A stretch of DNA of 10,972 nucleotides from JBARCX01 sp049794535 (GCA_049794535.1 JBARCX010000306.1:1-10972); one strand, 5' to 3'; shown: positions 1 to 7,791, counted from the stretch's first letter. The notes: generated by a model from the letters alone, not told the origin. Program-made: numbers and translations.

Positions 1-2
1 CC

Positions 3-440
3 TTCACCCTGGCCGCAGCACGGCGCACCGCGGGAATCGTGACGGCGCTCGACATTGACCCCGCATTGATCGCCCTGGTGAATGCAAAAGCCGAGGCAGC
101 GGGCCTATCGAATATTCGCGTACTAGAGCGCGACTTTGTCGCGAATGATTTTGGCGTTGCGCCCAACAGCCAGGCACACGTGATGATTTACAACCTTCTG
201 CATATGGAAGAACCGCTTCTGCTATTGCGCAAGGCACGCGAGGTGCTGGCTGCCAACGGAACGGTTTCCATCATGCATTGGCGCACCGACATCCCAACCC
301 CACGCGGGCCACCTGCGGCCATTCGACCGACGCCGGAAACGTGTGCGACATGGCTTTCCCAAGCCGGTTTTTCCAAGATCCAACACGTGGATCTCCGCAG
401 CAGCTGCCCGTTTCATTACGGATTGACCGCCGCTCGGTAA
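3..440 (+). CDS. Class I SAM-dependent methyltransferase, C-terminal part (5' end outside window)
   Basis: The reading frame is open from the window edge to a TAA stop at 438-440, so only the last 145 residues or so are visible. The fold signs of a class I (Rossmann-like) methyltransferase are present. A strand ending in VTALDIDP has the acidic residue that normally binds the SAM ribose. An RVLERDF segment follows where the adenine-contacting loop is expected. Then come a hydrophobic strand leading into YNLLHMEEP and a late strand in the segment VLAANGTVSIMHW. The glycine-rich SAM loop (motif I) must lie just upstream of the window. The GTG at 39 falls inside the domain and is not a credible start. 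The substrate cannot be told from this fragment. The gene converges on the LysR gene with only 23 bp between stop codons and no clear terminator. Confidence 0.8.
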   Translation, partial: FTLAAARRTAGIVTALDIDPALIALVNAKAEAAGLSNIRVLERDFVANDFGVAPNSQAHVMIYNLLHMEEPLLLLRKAREVLAANGTVSIMHWRTDIPTPRGPPAAIRPTPETCATWLSQAGFSKIQHVDLRSSCPFHYGLTAAR

Positions 441-463
441 CACCACCTCGAAACAGCAAGTCC

Positions 464-1423
464 TCAATCAATGGGCAACTCACGATCCCAATACGGCGGC
501 TCACCGATCGCTTGACGCAGATGCTCCACGAAGGCGCGCACTTTTGGCGGTGCGGCAGCGACGGTACGTACCAGTTGGATGGATGTGTTCTCGCGACTCT
601 CGGCACCGGGTACCTGCAGCACCTGCAGATCACCCGCGCGAACCGCATCACCCACCAACCACGTCGCCAGATGGACGATACCTAGACCATGCAGCGCTCC
701 CTGCAGTAGTGCCTCGCTGCTATTGCAGGTGAAGCGACCACCGACCGGCAAGCGGCGCGGTGTACCGCGTCGCCCGAAAAGCCACCAATCCGCAGGTGCT
801 TCGCCTGGGGTACTCAGGCAATCGTGTGTCAGCAAATCATCCAATGATTGCGGCATACCGCGACGACGCACGTATGCGGGGGAGGCGCATAGCACGCGCG
901 CCTGCCGCGCAAGGCGAGTGCTGATGAGTTGCGAGTCGGCCAACTCACCGGTGCGCAGGGCCAGGTCGAAACGCTGTCGCACCAGGTCGACATAGGCGTC
1001 ATCCACCTGCAGCTCCACCCGAACTTGCGGATGCGCTTCCAGAAAGCTGCTGATCATGGGCAACAAATGGCGGTTGGCGAAGCTGATCGGCGCCGTGATC
1101 CGCAACAGCCCCCGTGGCGCATCCTCCATCGCCGCGACGGCTTCGCGCGCTTCGTTCAACTCGCCCAGCGCGCGGGCGCCACGGTCGCGCAGCAACTCGC
1201 CGGCTTCTGTCAGCGTCAATGCCCGTGTCGAACGCTGCAGCAATTTGGCGCCGACCTGTGCTTCCAGCCGCGCGATCTGGCGTGCCACCGAGGATGGCGC
1301 CAGCCCAAGTCGGCGGCCAACCGCCGAGAAACTCCCGCTGGCGGCGACATCCAAAAACAGCCCCAGGCTCTCGGTGAACCCTGGCGGGATGATTTTTGCA
1401 CTAGACGCAAAGGCATTGGGCAT
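464..1423 (-). CDS. LysR family transcriptional regulator
   Basis: The 319-residue product has the usual LysR length and layout. An N-terminal winged helix-turn-helix spans about residues 19-78, with the typical FLDVAASGSFSAVGRRLG and SSVARQIARLEAQVG segments and the RSTRALTLTEAG end. A linker helix follows, then a two-lobed effector-binding domain from about residue 100 (GLLRITAPISFANRHLLPM). The sequence resembles the CrgA/DmlR/AaeR-like branch, but the effector is unknown. The ATG at 1423 is chosen because the frame upstream of it runs into the divergent MFS gene and loses LysR character. A weak Shine-Dalgarno-like GGAATGG lies upstream. The gene is back to back with the MFS exporter, the classic arrangement for a LysR protein controlling its neighbour and itself. 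A specific function cannot be assigned. Confidence 0.93.
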   Translation of the reverse strand: MPNAFASSAKIIPPGFTESLGLFLDVAASGSFSAVGRRLGLAPSSVARQIARLEAQVGAKLLQRSTRALTLTEAGELLRDRGARALGELNEAREAVAAMEDAPRGLLRITAPISFANRHLLPMISSFLEAHPQVRVELQVDDAYVDLVRQRFDLALRTGELADSQLISTRLARQARVLCASPAYVRRRGMPQSLDDLLTHDCLSTPGEAPADWWLFGRRGTPRRLPVGGRFTCNSSEALLQGALHGLGIVHLATWLVGDAVRAGDLQVLQVPGAESRENTSIQLVRTVAAAPPKVRAFVEHLRQAIGEPPYWDRELPID

Positions 1424-1441
1424 GAAAAGGCCATTCCAACC

Positions 1442-1482
1442 ATCAAAGGCAAAGATTAGGCTGCCGCATCCCCACTCATCAA
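1442..1482 (-). promoter_or_regulatory. Candidate lysR promoter and LysR box in the LysR/MFS intergenic region
   Basis: The 72 bp between the two divergent start codons (1424-1495) must carry both promoters. On the minus strand, a TTGATG (-35-like, plus-strand 1477-1482) is separated by 18 bp from TAATCT (-10-like, 1453-1458), which would start transcription about 20 bp before the lysR ATG. Overlapping the -10 is a short dyad, ATC-N9-GAT (1442-1456), that fits the T-N11-A core of LysR boxes (T1443, A1455). LysR proteins commonly repress their own gene from such a site and activate the divergent gene. The dyad arms are only 3 bp, so this is a weak call. I could not pick a convincing promoter for the MFS gene. 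Confidence 0.3.
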
Positions 1483-1495
1483 GTCCGGCACACTC

Positions 1496-2701
1496 ATGCT
1501 CCCGCAGACCGTGCAACCACCGCTGTCCCGCTCGCTCGTGCTGCTGTTGGCCACCGCTTGCGGCGTATTCGTGGCCAGCATCTATTTCAATCAACCCCTT
1601 TTGGGGGCCATCGCAGCTGACTTGCACACCTCCGTGCCAGCCATAGCTGCCGTGCCTACGGCGACGCAGATCGGCTACGCGATGGGCCTGCTGCTGTTTG
1701 GTCCGCTGGGCGATCGTTTCGAACGGCGCCGGGTGATCTCGATCATGGGTCCGCTGTTGGCACTGGCCCTGTTTGCCACCACCGCCGTACACAGCCTGGC
1801 CGGCCTGATCGCGGCTTCGTTCGCCGTCGGCCTGCTGGCGACAGTGACCCAGCAGATCATCCCGCTGGCCGCGCATCTGGCCGCACCCGAAGAACGCGGC
1901 CGCACCGTCGGCACGGTGATGAGCGGCCTGTTGCTGGGCATCCTGTGCGGTCGCTTCTTTTCCGGTTATCTGGGCTCCGTCTGGGGCTGGCGCTCAGCGT
2001 TCGCGCTCAGCGGCGTACTGGTACTGGCGTTGGTGGGATTACTGCGACTGCGGCTGCCACGCGTGCATGGCGAGCACCACGTGAGCTATCCGCAGCTGCT
2101 TGCCTCTGTCTTCGGCGTCGGTCGCCGACACGCGACACTACGTGAGGCCGCATTGGTCGGTGCCCTGTTGTTCGGCGCGTTCAGCGTGTTCTGGGTGAGC
2201 CTGACGCCGTTACTCGCCGGCCCCACGTTCGGCCTGGACGGGCGCACCGCAGGCACCTTCGGCTTGATCGGTGCAGCCGGTGCGTTGATCGCGCCCATCG
2301 CTGGCCGGCGAGCGGACCGCAGCGGACCGCGTCGGGTACTGAGCTGGGCGATCGGCGCCGTACTGCTGTCGTTCGTGGTGTTCGCCATGGGCGGTCACAG
2401 CCTGTGGCTGCTTGCGCTGGGTACGGTGATCCTGGATCTCGGTATCCAGGCGGCACTCATCGCCAACCAGACGCGCATCTTCGCGCTCGACCCAGCAGCA
2501 CGCAGTCGCATCAACGCTTTTTTCATGACCATGTATTTCGGTGGTGGTGCGCTCGGTTCCGCGTTGGCCGGCATCGCCTGGCAGCACGGTGGATGGCTGA
2601 GTGCGATGGGCGCAGGCGGGTTACTCACGGTAGGCGCAGGCGTCGCCCACATGGCTTTGTCGCGTAACGCCGCCCGCCAGGTTGCCGTCGCACAGAGCTG
2701 A
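1496..2701 (+). CDS. MFS family exporter (AraJ/YgaY-like sugar efflux or drug-type transporter)
   Basis: The 401-residue inner-membrane protein is hydrophobic throughout and is the right length for a 12-helix major facilitator. The first helix is followed by NQPLLGAIAADL (about residues 32-43). The cytoplasmic loop between helices 2 and 3 carries MFS motif A, GPLGDRFERRR (residues 69-79). A second, degenerate copy (GRRADRSGPRR) lies between helices 8 and 9, reflecting the two six-helix halves. The type matches the COG2814-like proton-driven exporters. The substrate cannot be read from the sequence. The ATG at 1496 precedes the first helix directly; no strong Shine-Dalgarno is visible. It is divergent from the LysR gene, which is its likely regulator. 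Downstream there is a 141 bp gap before lhr with hairpins but no T-tract terminator. Confidence 0.92.
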   Translation: MLPQTVQPPLSRSLVLLLATACGVFVASIYFNQPLLGAIAADLHTSVPAIAAVPTATQIGYAMGLLLFGPLGDRFERRRVISIMGPLLALALFATTAVHSLAGLIAASFAVGLLATVTQQIIPLAAHLAAPEERGRTVGTVMSGLLLGILCGRFFSGYLGSVWGWRSAFALSGVLVLALVGLLRLRLPRVHGEHHVSYPQLLASVFGVGRRHATLREAALVGALLFGAFSVFWVSLTPLLAGPTFGLDGRTAGTFGLIGAAGALIAPIAGRRADRSGPRRVLSWAIGAVLLSFVVFAMGGHSLWLLALGTVILDLGIQAALIANQTRIFALDPAARSRINAFFMTMYFGGGALGSALAGIAWQHGGWLSAMGAGGLLTVGAGVAHMALSRNAARQVAVAQS

Positions 2702-2766
2702 ATTGCACTCGGGCTCCATGGCTTGTATTCGAGGGCGAGCGTATCCAGATCGGAAACGCCCGCCGA

Positions 2767-2814
2767 TGCATCGCACCGCATGCGACTGCAACGGCGCAGA
2801 ATGCGATTCTCGCC
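2767..2814 (+). other. Two tandem hairpins in the MFS-lhr gap (lhr leader or MFS 3' end)
   Basis: Two stem-loops lie 2 bp apart. The first (2767-2790) has arms TGCATCGCA and TGCGA-C-TGCA: 9 bp, one bulged C (2786) and loop CCGCA. The second (2793-2814) has arms GGCG-C-AGAAT and ATTCTCGCC: again 9 bp, one bulged C (2797) and loop GCG. They end 28 bp before the lhr ATG. No run of T follows, so a standard intrinsic terminator is not supported. The rest of the 2702-2842 gap shows no clear promoter. Confidence 0.5.
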
Positions 2815-2842
2815 ATCGATCCCGCCACCCTGCCATCCGGTC

Positions 2843-5800
2843 ATGAGCCGCCCAGCCATCACTCGCTCTTCTGCGTCACCGGTCGATCCGCTGAGTGATT
2901 TCCACCCGGCGGTGGCCGGATGGTTCCGCGATACCTTTCCGGCACCCACCGCAGCACAGTCCGCAGCGTGGCCAGCCATCCGTGCCGGGCAACACACGCT
3001 CGTCGCTGCGCCGACCGGCTCAGGTAAAACGCTCACCGCGTTTCTCGCTGCGATCGATGCGTTGGTATGCGAAGGCATTGCCCGTGGCGGCGTGCTGCCG
3101 GATGAAACACGGGTGGTGTATGTGTCGCCATTGAAGGCGCTGTCGAACGACATCCGGATCAATCTGGAAGCGCCGCTGGAAGGTATCCGCGCGGAGCTGG
3201 AAAAACTCGGCCTGCCCGACGTGGCGATCCGCACTGCCGTACGCACCGGCGACACGCCGCAGCTCGAGCGCAACCTGATGCGCAAGACGCCGCCACATAT
3301 TCTCGTCACCACACCCGAGTCGCTGTACATCCTGCTCGGCTCCGACTCCGGCCGCGCAATGCTCGGCAACACACGCACGGTCATCGTCGACGAAATCCAT
3401 GCGATTGCCGGCAGCAAACGCGGCGCACATCTCGCACTCTCGCTGGAGCGGCTGGAGTCGCTCAGTCAGCGCCCATTGCGGCGCATTGGCTTGTCTGCCA
3501 CGCAGAAGCCCATCGGCGAAGTGGCGCGTTTTTTGGTGGGCGAGGGCGCTGACGCCGCACTCGCCACATTGACGCCTGCCCACGGAACATCCCGCCAGCC
3601 CGACTGCACCATCATCGATGTTGGCCACACGCGACCGCGCGATCTCGCCATCGAAGTACCACCGGTGCCGTTGGAAGCGGTGATGTCGAACGACACATGG
3701 GCATTGGTCTACGACCGCCTCGCTCAATGGGTGCAGGCGCATCGCACCACGTTGGTGTTCGTCAACACGCGGCGCATGGGCGAACGTGTTGCACGACATC
3801 TCTCGGAGCGCCTGGGCAAAGAGGTCGTCGCCGCCCATCACGGCAGCCTGGCCAAGGAACACCGACTCGATGCCGAGCAACGACTGAAGCGTGGCGATTT
3901 GAAAGTGCTGGTCGCAACTGCATCACTCGAACTCGGTATCGATATCGGCGATGTCGATCTGGTCTGCCAGCTCGGTTCACCGCGCTCGATTGCTGCCTTC
4001 CTACAGCGTGCCGGTCGCTCCGGTCATGCCGTAAACGGCACGCCGAAAGCGCGACTGTTTCCGACCACGCGCGACGACTTGATCGAATGCACCGCGCTGC
4101 TCGACTGCGTACGCCGCGGCGAACTGGACACACTGATCCAGCCGCCACAGCCATTGGATGTCCTCGCACAACAGATCGTCGCCGAAGTGGCTTGCCAGGA
4201 ATGGAACGAAGACGCGCTGTATGCCTTGGTGCGCCGCGCACATCCGTACCGCGCACTGCCACGCGAACAGTTCGACGCCATCGTGCGGATGCTTGCCGAT
4301 GGCTTTACCACGCGACGTGGTGCACGTGCGGCCTACATCCATCGCGATGCCGTACATCACCAGTTGCGCGCGCGGCGTGGCGCGCGACTCACTGCGATCA
4401 CCTCCGGCGGCGCGATTCCCGACACGGCCGATTACCTGGTGGTGCTGGAGCCACAGGCCACAGTGATCGGCTCAGTGCATGAAGATTTCGCCGTGGAGAG
4501 CCTCGCCGGCGACATCTTCCAGCTCGGCAACACCAGCTATCGCATCCTGCGGGTGGAGCGCGACCGCCTGCGCGTGGAAGACGCGCATGGCATACCGCCG
4601 AGCATCCCGTTCTGGCTGGGCGAAGCGCCTGGCCGCAGCAATGAGTTATCGCTTGGCGTATCGCGATTGCGCGATGAGATATCCCAGCGGCTCGATGAAG
4701 GTGGCATACCAGCGGCCATGCAATGGTTGATGCAAACACTGGGACTGAACGAAGCCGCCGCACAACAACTCGCCGATTACCTCGCTCGTGCCAAGGCCGC
4801 GCTCGGCAGCTTACCGACGCAGCAGACGCTGGTATTCGAGCGCTTCTTCGACGAATCCGGTGGCACCCAGCTGGTCATCCACACACCGTACGGCAGCCGC
4901 ATCAATCGCGCCTGGGGTCTCGCGTTGCGCAAGCGCTTCTGCCGCCAGTTCAACTTCGAGCTACAGGCCGCTGCGACCGAGGATGCGATTGTGCTCTCGC
5001 TATCCACCAGCCACAGCTTTCCGCTGGAAGAAGTCGCTCGCTACCTGCACTCCAACACCGCCGAGCATGTGCTGATCCAGGCACTACTCGACGCGCCGCT
5101 GTTCCCTGCACGCTGGCGCTGGAATGCGACGACTGCGCTTGCGTTGCCGCGCTTCCAGGGTGGCCGCAAAGTGCCGCCACAACTGCAACGGATGAAGAGC
5201 GAGGACCTACTCGCCACCGTATTTCCGGATCAGGTGGCCTGTCTGGAAAATATCGTCGGCGAACGCGAAATTCCGGATCACCCGTTGGTCAACCAAACCC
5301 TGCACGACTGCCTGCGCGAGGCAATGGATGTCGATGGGCTGCTGCACATTCTGCGTGGGTTGGAAAACGGTTCGATCCATGTCGTTGCACGCGACCTCAG
5401 CGCACCCAGCCCGCTCGCCAGCGAAGTGCTCACGGCCGCACCGTACGCATTCCTGGACGATGCACCACTTGAAGAACGCCGCACGCAAGCCGTGCAAATG
5501 CGCCGCTGGGGCGATGTGGAAAGTGCCGATGATCTCGGCCGGCTCGACCCAGAAGCGATCGCCGCCGTGCGCGCCGAAGCCTGGCCTGATGTACGCAACG
5601 CGGATGAGATGCATGAGGCTCTTGGCATACTTGGCTTTGTCACCGTCGACGAAATTTCCGCGAATGTCGGCTGGGATGATCGGCTACAGGCGCTAGCGAA
5701 GGCACAACGTGCCACCCGCCTGTCGACACCGTCGCACACCATCTGGACAACTGCCGAAAAGCTGCCGCTGTGGCAAGCGATACACGCTGATGTGGCCATG

Positions 5801-7255
5801 CAACCGTCCATCGCGGCACCCGCTGAATTCGCCGCGCAATCGTGGAGCCGCGACGATGCCGTGCTGGAACTGGTGCGCAATCGCCTTGGTGGTCTCGGCC
5901 CGGTGACTGTTGCGTCGATGGCTCAATCGTTCGCCATCGATGCTGGCGATATCGACGTAGCGCTGCACAAGTTGCAGTCCGAAGGCTACGTGATGCAGGG
6001 CAGCTTCACCCTGGATGCCACCGATACCGAATGGTGCGAACGGCACCTGCTGGCGCGCATCCACCGATATACCGTTGGTCGCTTGCGTCGCGAAATTGAA
6101 CCGGTGAGCCGGCGCGAACTGATGCGCTTCCTGTTCGACTGGCAGCACGTCGCGCCGGGAGCCCATCTAAGCGGGCCTGATTCCCTGCACGCCACGCTGA
6201 CCCAGCTGGAAGGCTACGAAGCTGCCGCCGGCGCGTGGGAGGCCGAGATCCTTCCCGCGCGCATCACCGATTATTCGATCAACTGGCTCGACGAACTATG
6301 CCGCGCCGGCCGTATCGGCTGGAGTCGTTTGCGCGCTGGCGGTGGTAGCAACGGCCCGGTACGCGCCACACCCATCGTTCTTCTGCCACGCCGAAGTATG
6401 TCGGTATGGACGTCCGTATCAAATACGGACAGTGCGCAGGATGTGTTGCTTTCCTCTCGCGCACAGGCTGTAGCGGATGCTTTGCGCGAACAAGGCGCCT
6501 TGTTCTTCGACGAGCTGCAATCCGCGACTCGGTTACTACGCACCGAGCTGGAGGATGCACTGGGCGAGGTGGTCGCCGCAGGCCGCGTCAGCGCTGACAG
6601 TTTTGCCGGCTTGCGAGCGCTGCTACTGCCTGCCGCCAAACGCGATGCAGGGCGACATCGCCGCCTGCGTCGACACATGATGACGGGCATCGAGGACGCC
6701 GGGCGCTGGGCTCCAGTGCGCAGCGCAGCACCATCAGCACCGGCCACTGACAAGACCGACCCTGAGGCCATCGAGCACATCGCCCGCACCCTATTGCGCC
6801 GCTACGGCGTGGTGTTCTGGAAGCTGCTGGAACGCGAGGCACCGTGGCTGCCCAGCTGGCGTGAGCTGCTGCGCGTGTATCACCGGCTGGAAGCGCGCGG
6901 CGAAATCCGCGGCGGGCGCTTCGTCGAGGGTTTGGTGGGCGAGCAATTCGCCCTGCCCGAGGCGATTGCGCCTTTACGTGCGATACGTCAGCGCGAGAAT
7001 GACTGTCAACTCGTCTGCATCAGCGGTTGTGACCCGTTGAATCTTGTCGGTACGGTGCTGAGCGGCGACAAGCTGCCAGCGCTGGTCGGCACGCGCGTGC
7101 TTTACGAAGATGGCGTGCCGGTTGCCGCACTGGTGGCGAACAAGACGCAATGGCTGATCGAGAGCGACACGACGCAACAACAGCGTTGGCGCAATGCTCT
7201 GCTACGACGCGGCTCTATTGAAAATGTGCCGCACGGAATTCAGGCAGCGCATTGA
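2843..7255 (+). CDS. lhr: Lhr family ATP-dependent DNA helicase (full-length, superfamily 2)
   Basis: The 1470-residue product is close to the full-length bacterial Lhr proteins (about 1450-1540). Lhr is a cytoplasmic ATP-dependent 3'-to-5' helicase linked to DNA repair. The N-terminal core has all main SF2 motifs: Q39, Walker A APTGSGKT (K62), DEIH (183-186), SAT (218-220), TLVFVNTRR, ATASLELGIDIGD (from 358) and QRAGRSGH (388-395, arginine finger R392). Winged-helix and beta-barrel segments follow, then the DEAD/H-associated region from about 660 (FERFFDESGG, HTPYGSRINRAWGLALRKRF). The long C-terminal domain ends with the LLRRYGVVFWKLLEREAPWLPSWRELL block (split here only by reading, about 1310-1340) found in full-length Lhr. 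The ATG at 2843 directly precedes the conserved core. An in-frame TTG at 2723 and ATGs at 2780 and 2801 would add a basic, low-complexity leader. Shine-Dalgarno is weak. TGA is followed at once by TAA. It appears monocistronic; no nuclease or ligase neighbour is seen. Confidence 0.96.
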   Translation: MSRPAITRSSASPVDPLSDFHPAVAGWFRDTFPAPTAAQSAAWPAIRAGQHTLVAAPTGSGKTLTAFLAAIDALVCEGIARGGVLPDETRVVYVSPLKALSNDIRINLEAPLEGIRAELEKLGLPDVAIRTAVRTGDTPQLERNLMRKTPPHILVTTPESLYILLGSDSGRAMLGNTRTVIVDEIHAIAGSKRGAHLALSLERLESLSQRPLRRIGLSATQKPIGEVARFLVGEGADAALATLTPAHGTSRQPDCTIIDVGHTRPRDLAIEVPPVPLEAVMSNDTWALVYDRLAQWVQAHRTTLVFVNTRRMGERVARHLSERLGKEVVAAHHGSLAKEHRLDAEQRLKRGDLKVLVATASLELGIDIGDVDLVCQLGSPRSIAAFLQRAGRSGHAVNGTPKARLFPTTRDDLIECTALLDCVRRGELDTLIQPPQPLDVLAQQIVAEVACQEWNEDALYALVRRAHPYRALPREQFDAIVRMLADGFTTRRGARAAYIHRDAVHHQLRARRGARLTAITSGGAIPDTADYLVVLEPQATVIGSVHEDFAVESLAGDIFQLGNTSYRILRVERDRLRVEDAHGIPPSIPFWLGEAPGRSNELSLGVSRLRDEISQRLDEGGIPAAMQWLMQTLGLNEAAAQQLADYLARAKAALGSLPTQQTLVFERFFDESGGTQLVIHTPYGSRINRAWGLALRKRFCRQFNFELQAAATEDAIVLSLSTSHSFPLEEVARYLHSNTAEHVLIQALLDAPLFPARWRWNATTALALPRFQGGRKVPPQLQRMKSEDLLATVFPDQVACLENIVGEREIPDHPLVNQTLHDCLREAMDVDGLLHILRGLENGSIHVVARDLSAPSPLASEVLTAAPYAFLDDAPLEERRTQAVQMRRWGDVESADDLGRLDPEAIAAVRAEAWPDVRNADEMHEALGILGFVTVDEISANVGWDDRLQALAKAQRATRLSTPSHTIWTTAEKLPLWQAIHADVAMQPSIAAPAEFAAQSWSRDDAVLELVRNRLGGLGPVTVASMAQSFAIDAGDIDVALHKLQSEGYVMQGSFTLDATDTEWCERHLLARIHRYTVGRLRREIEPVSRRELMRFLFDWQHVAPGAHLSGPDSLHATLTQLEGYEAAAGAWEAEILPARITDYSINWLDELCRAGRIGWSRLRAGGGSNGPVRATPIVLLPRRSMSVWTSVSNTDSAQDVLLSSRAQAVADALREQGALFFDELQSATRLLRTELEDALGEVVAAGRVSADSFAGLRALLLPAAKRDAGRHRRLRRHMMTGIEDAGRWAPVRSAAPSAPATDKTDPEAIEHIARTLLRRYGVVFWKLLEREAPWLPSWRELLRVYHRLEARGEIRGGRFVEGLVGEQFALPEAIAPLRAIRQRENDCQLVCISGCDPLNLVGTVLSGDKLPALVGTRVLYEDGVPVAALVANKTQWLIESDTTQQQRWRNALLRRGSIENVPHGIQAAH

Positions 7256-7262
7256 TAACACT

Positions 7263-7286
7263 CCTCCTCCTGTTTACAGGGGGAGG
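7263..7286 (+). terminator. Candidate lhr 3' hairpin (no clear T-tract)
   Basis: A 10 bp stem with loop TTTA starts 7 bp after the lhr stop codon. It is well placed to end or stabilise the lhr transcript. Only two T residues follow it, so termination is uncertain. It forms the left end of the larger repeat element. Confidence 0.35.
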
Positions 7287-7332
7287 TTGGGAGGGGGTGA
7301 ACACTTGCCTCAGCCTGAGAGGCTTCACTTCA

Positions 7333-7350
7333 CCCCACCCCAACCCTCCC
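7333..7350 (-). other. Potential G-quadruplex motif, minus strand
   Basis: Read on the minus strand the tract is GGGAGGGTTGGGGTGGGG: four runs of at least three G with loops of 1, 2 and 1 nt. This is a canonical short-loop quadruplex pattern. It would be carried in the 3' region of transcripts reading out of the NTF2-like gene. The paired arm on the plus strand (7279-7297) is also G-rich, but one run has only two G. Confidence 0.6.
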
Positions 7351-7419
7351 TGCTGCGACCAGCGGAAGTCCCTTTTCGGGACACGCAGGGGAGGGAGCGA
7401 TAGCACGGCAGAACCCGAC

Positions 7420-7791
7420 TTACTCGCTATGGTCCGCGATATAAATCAGCAAACCATCGCGCTCTCTGAATTCGCTGCGCCCATTCATGGCGATCGACTG
7501 ACCCGCACGCACGCCATTGGGCAGATCCATCGCGAAGGTGCCTTCGAAAAAGATCTGCGCGTAAGCGGTATCGGCATCCTGATGGAACGCCGTGATGGTT
7601 TGCCGCCGTGCCGAAAACAGATGCCGCGAGCTCTCGGCGAGATGACGTAACTCCTCGACACCTAGCGTACGCAAGCCAAGGTTGCCGGCACTGTAATTTT
7701 CGAACACCACGTCGCCATGCATCGTCATCAGCATGGCGTTGACGTCCTTGCGGTTGTAGGCATCGATATAGCGGTCGATCAGGGCGCGCAT
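7420..7791 (-). CDS. NTF2/SnoaL-like small protein, nuclear transport factor 2 fold
   Basis: The 123-residue product has the pattern of a SnoaL-like/NTF2-like cone-barrel protein. An N-terminal helix, LIDRYIDAYNRKDVNAML, leads into MHGDVVFENYSAG, then a second helical segment (GVEELRHLAESSRHLF) and alternating strands ending in GLLIYIADHSE. Proteins of this fold are small cytoplasmic dimers that bind or turn over small molecules, and many have no known function. I cannot assign a reaction. The ATG at 7791 is chosen because it sits a few residues before the family's first helix. A TTG at 7866, overlapping the stop of the upstream gene, would add 25 unusual residues and is not preferred. It lies 71 bp downstream of the EamA gene on the same strand, so co-transcription is possible. 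It converges on lhr across the repeat element. Confidence 0.78.
   Translation of the reverse strand: MRALIDRYIDAYNRKDVNAMLMTMHGDVVFENYSAGNLGLRTLGVEELRHLAESSRHLFSARRQTITAFHQDADTAYAQIFFEGTFAMDLPNGVRAGQSIAMNGRSEFRERDGLLIYIADHSE

Larger units (their letters stand above)
7261..7397. repeat. G/C-rich extragenic inverted-repeat element between convergent genes
   Basis: This stretch fills most of the 164 bp between the lhr stop and the convergent NTF2-like gene. The ends are imperfect inverted copies (7261-7272 and 7386-7397, 9 of 12 match). Just after lhr there is a 10 bp hairpin (7263-7272 with 7277-7286, loop TTTA, one wobble pair). A long imperfect hairpin pairs 7279-7301 with 7329-7351 (18 of 23 match), with an inner stem GCCTC/GAGGC. 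On the right, 7344-7357 can instead pair with 7384-7395 (12 bp, 2-nt bulge) around a GTCCC-TTTTC-GGGAC hairpin. The motif resembles the widespread CCCCAACCCTC-type extragenic repeats of Xanthomonadales and other Proteobacteria. It may act as a bidirectional terminator, although T-tracts are poor. Copy number elsewhere in the genome is unknown. Confidence 0.7.

Noticed and set aside
1424..1876. N-terminal extension of the LysR frame to 470 residues
   Set aside because: The extension runs antisense through the MFS gene, is rich in Gln, Arg and Gly without any LysR similarity, and would put about 150 residues before the helix-turn-helix.
2723..2842. TTG start for lhr giving 1510 residues
   Set aside because: The added residues are basic and unrelated to Lhr, and the region carries two hairpins; ATG 2843 sits just before the conserved core.
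2395..3417. 340-residue antisense frame across the end of the MFS gene and the start of lhr
   Set aside because: It is Ser/Arg/Ala-rich with no recognisable domain and spans two well-supported genes on the other strand; a high-GC shadow frame.
3020..3880. 286-residue antisense frame inside lhr
   Set aside because: It covers the highly conserved helicase motifs in reverse and shows no domain of its own.
7194..7650. Plus-strand frames running from the lhr end through the repeat and across the NTF2-like gene
   Set aside because: They are composed of repeat translation and the reverse of a recognised gene, with no ribosome site or domain.
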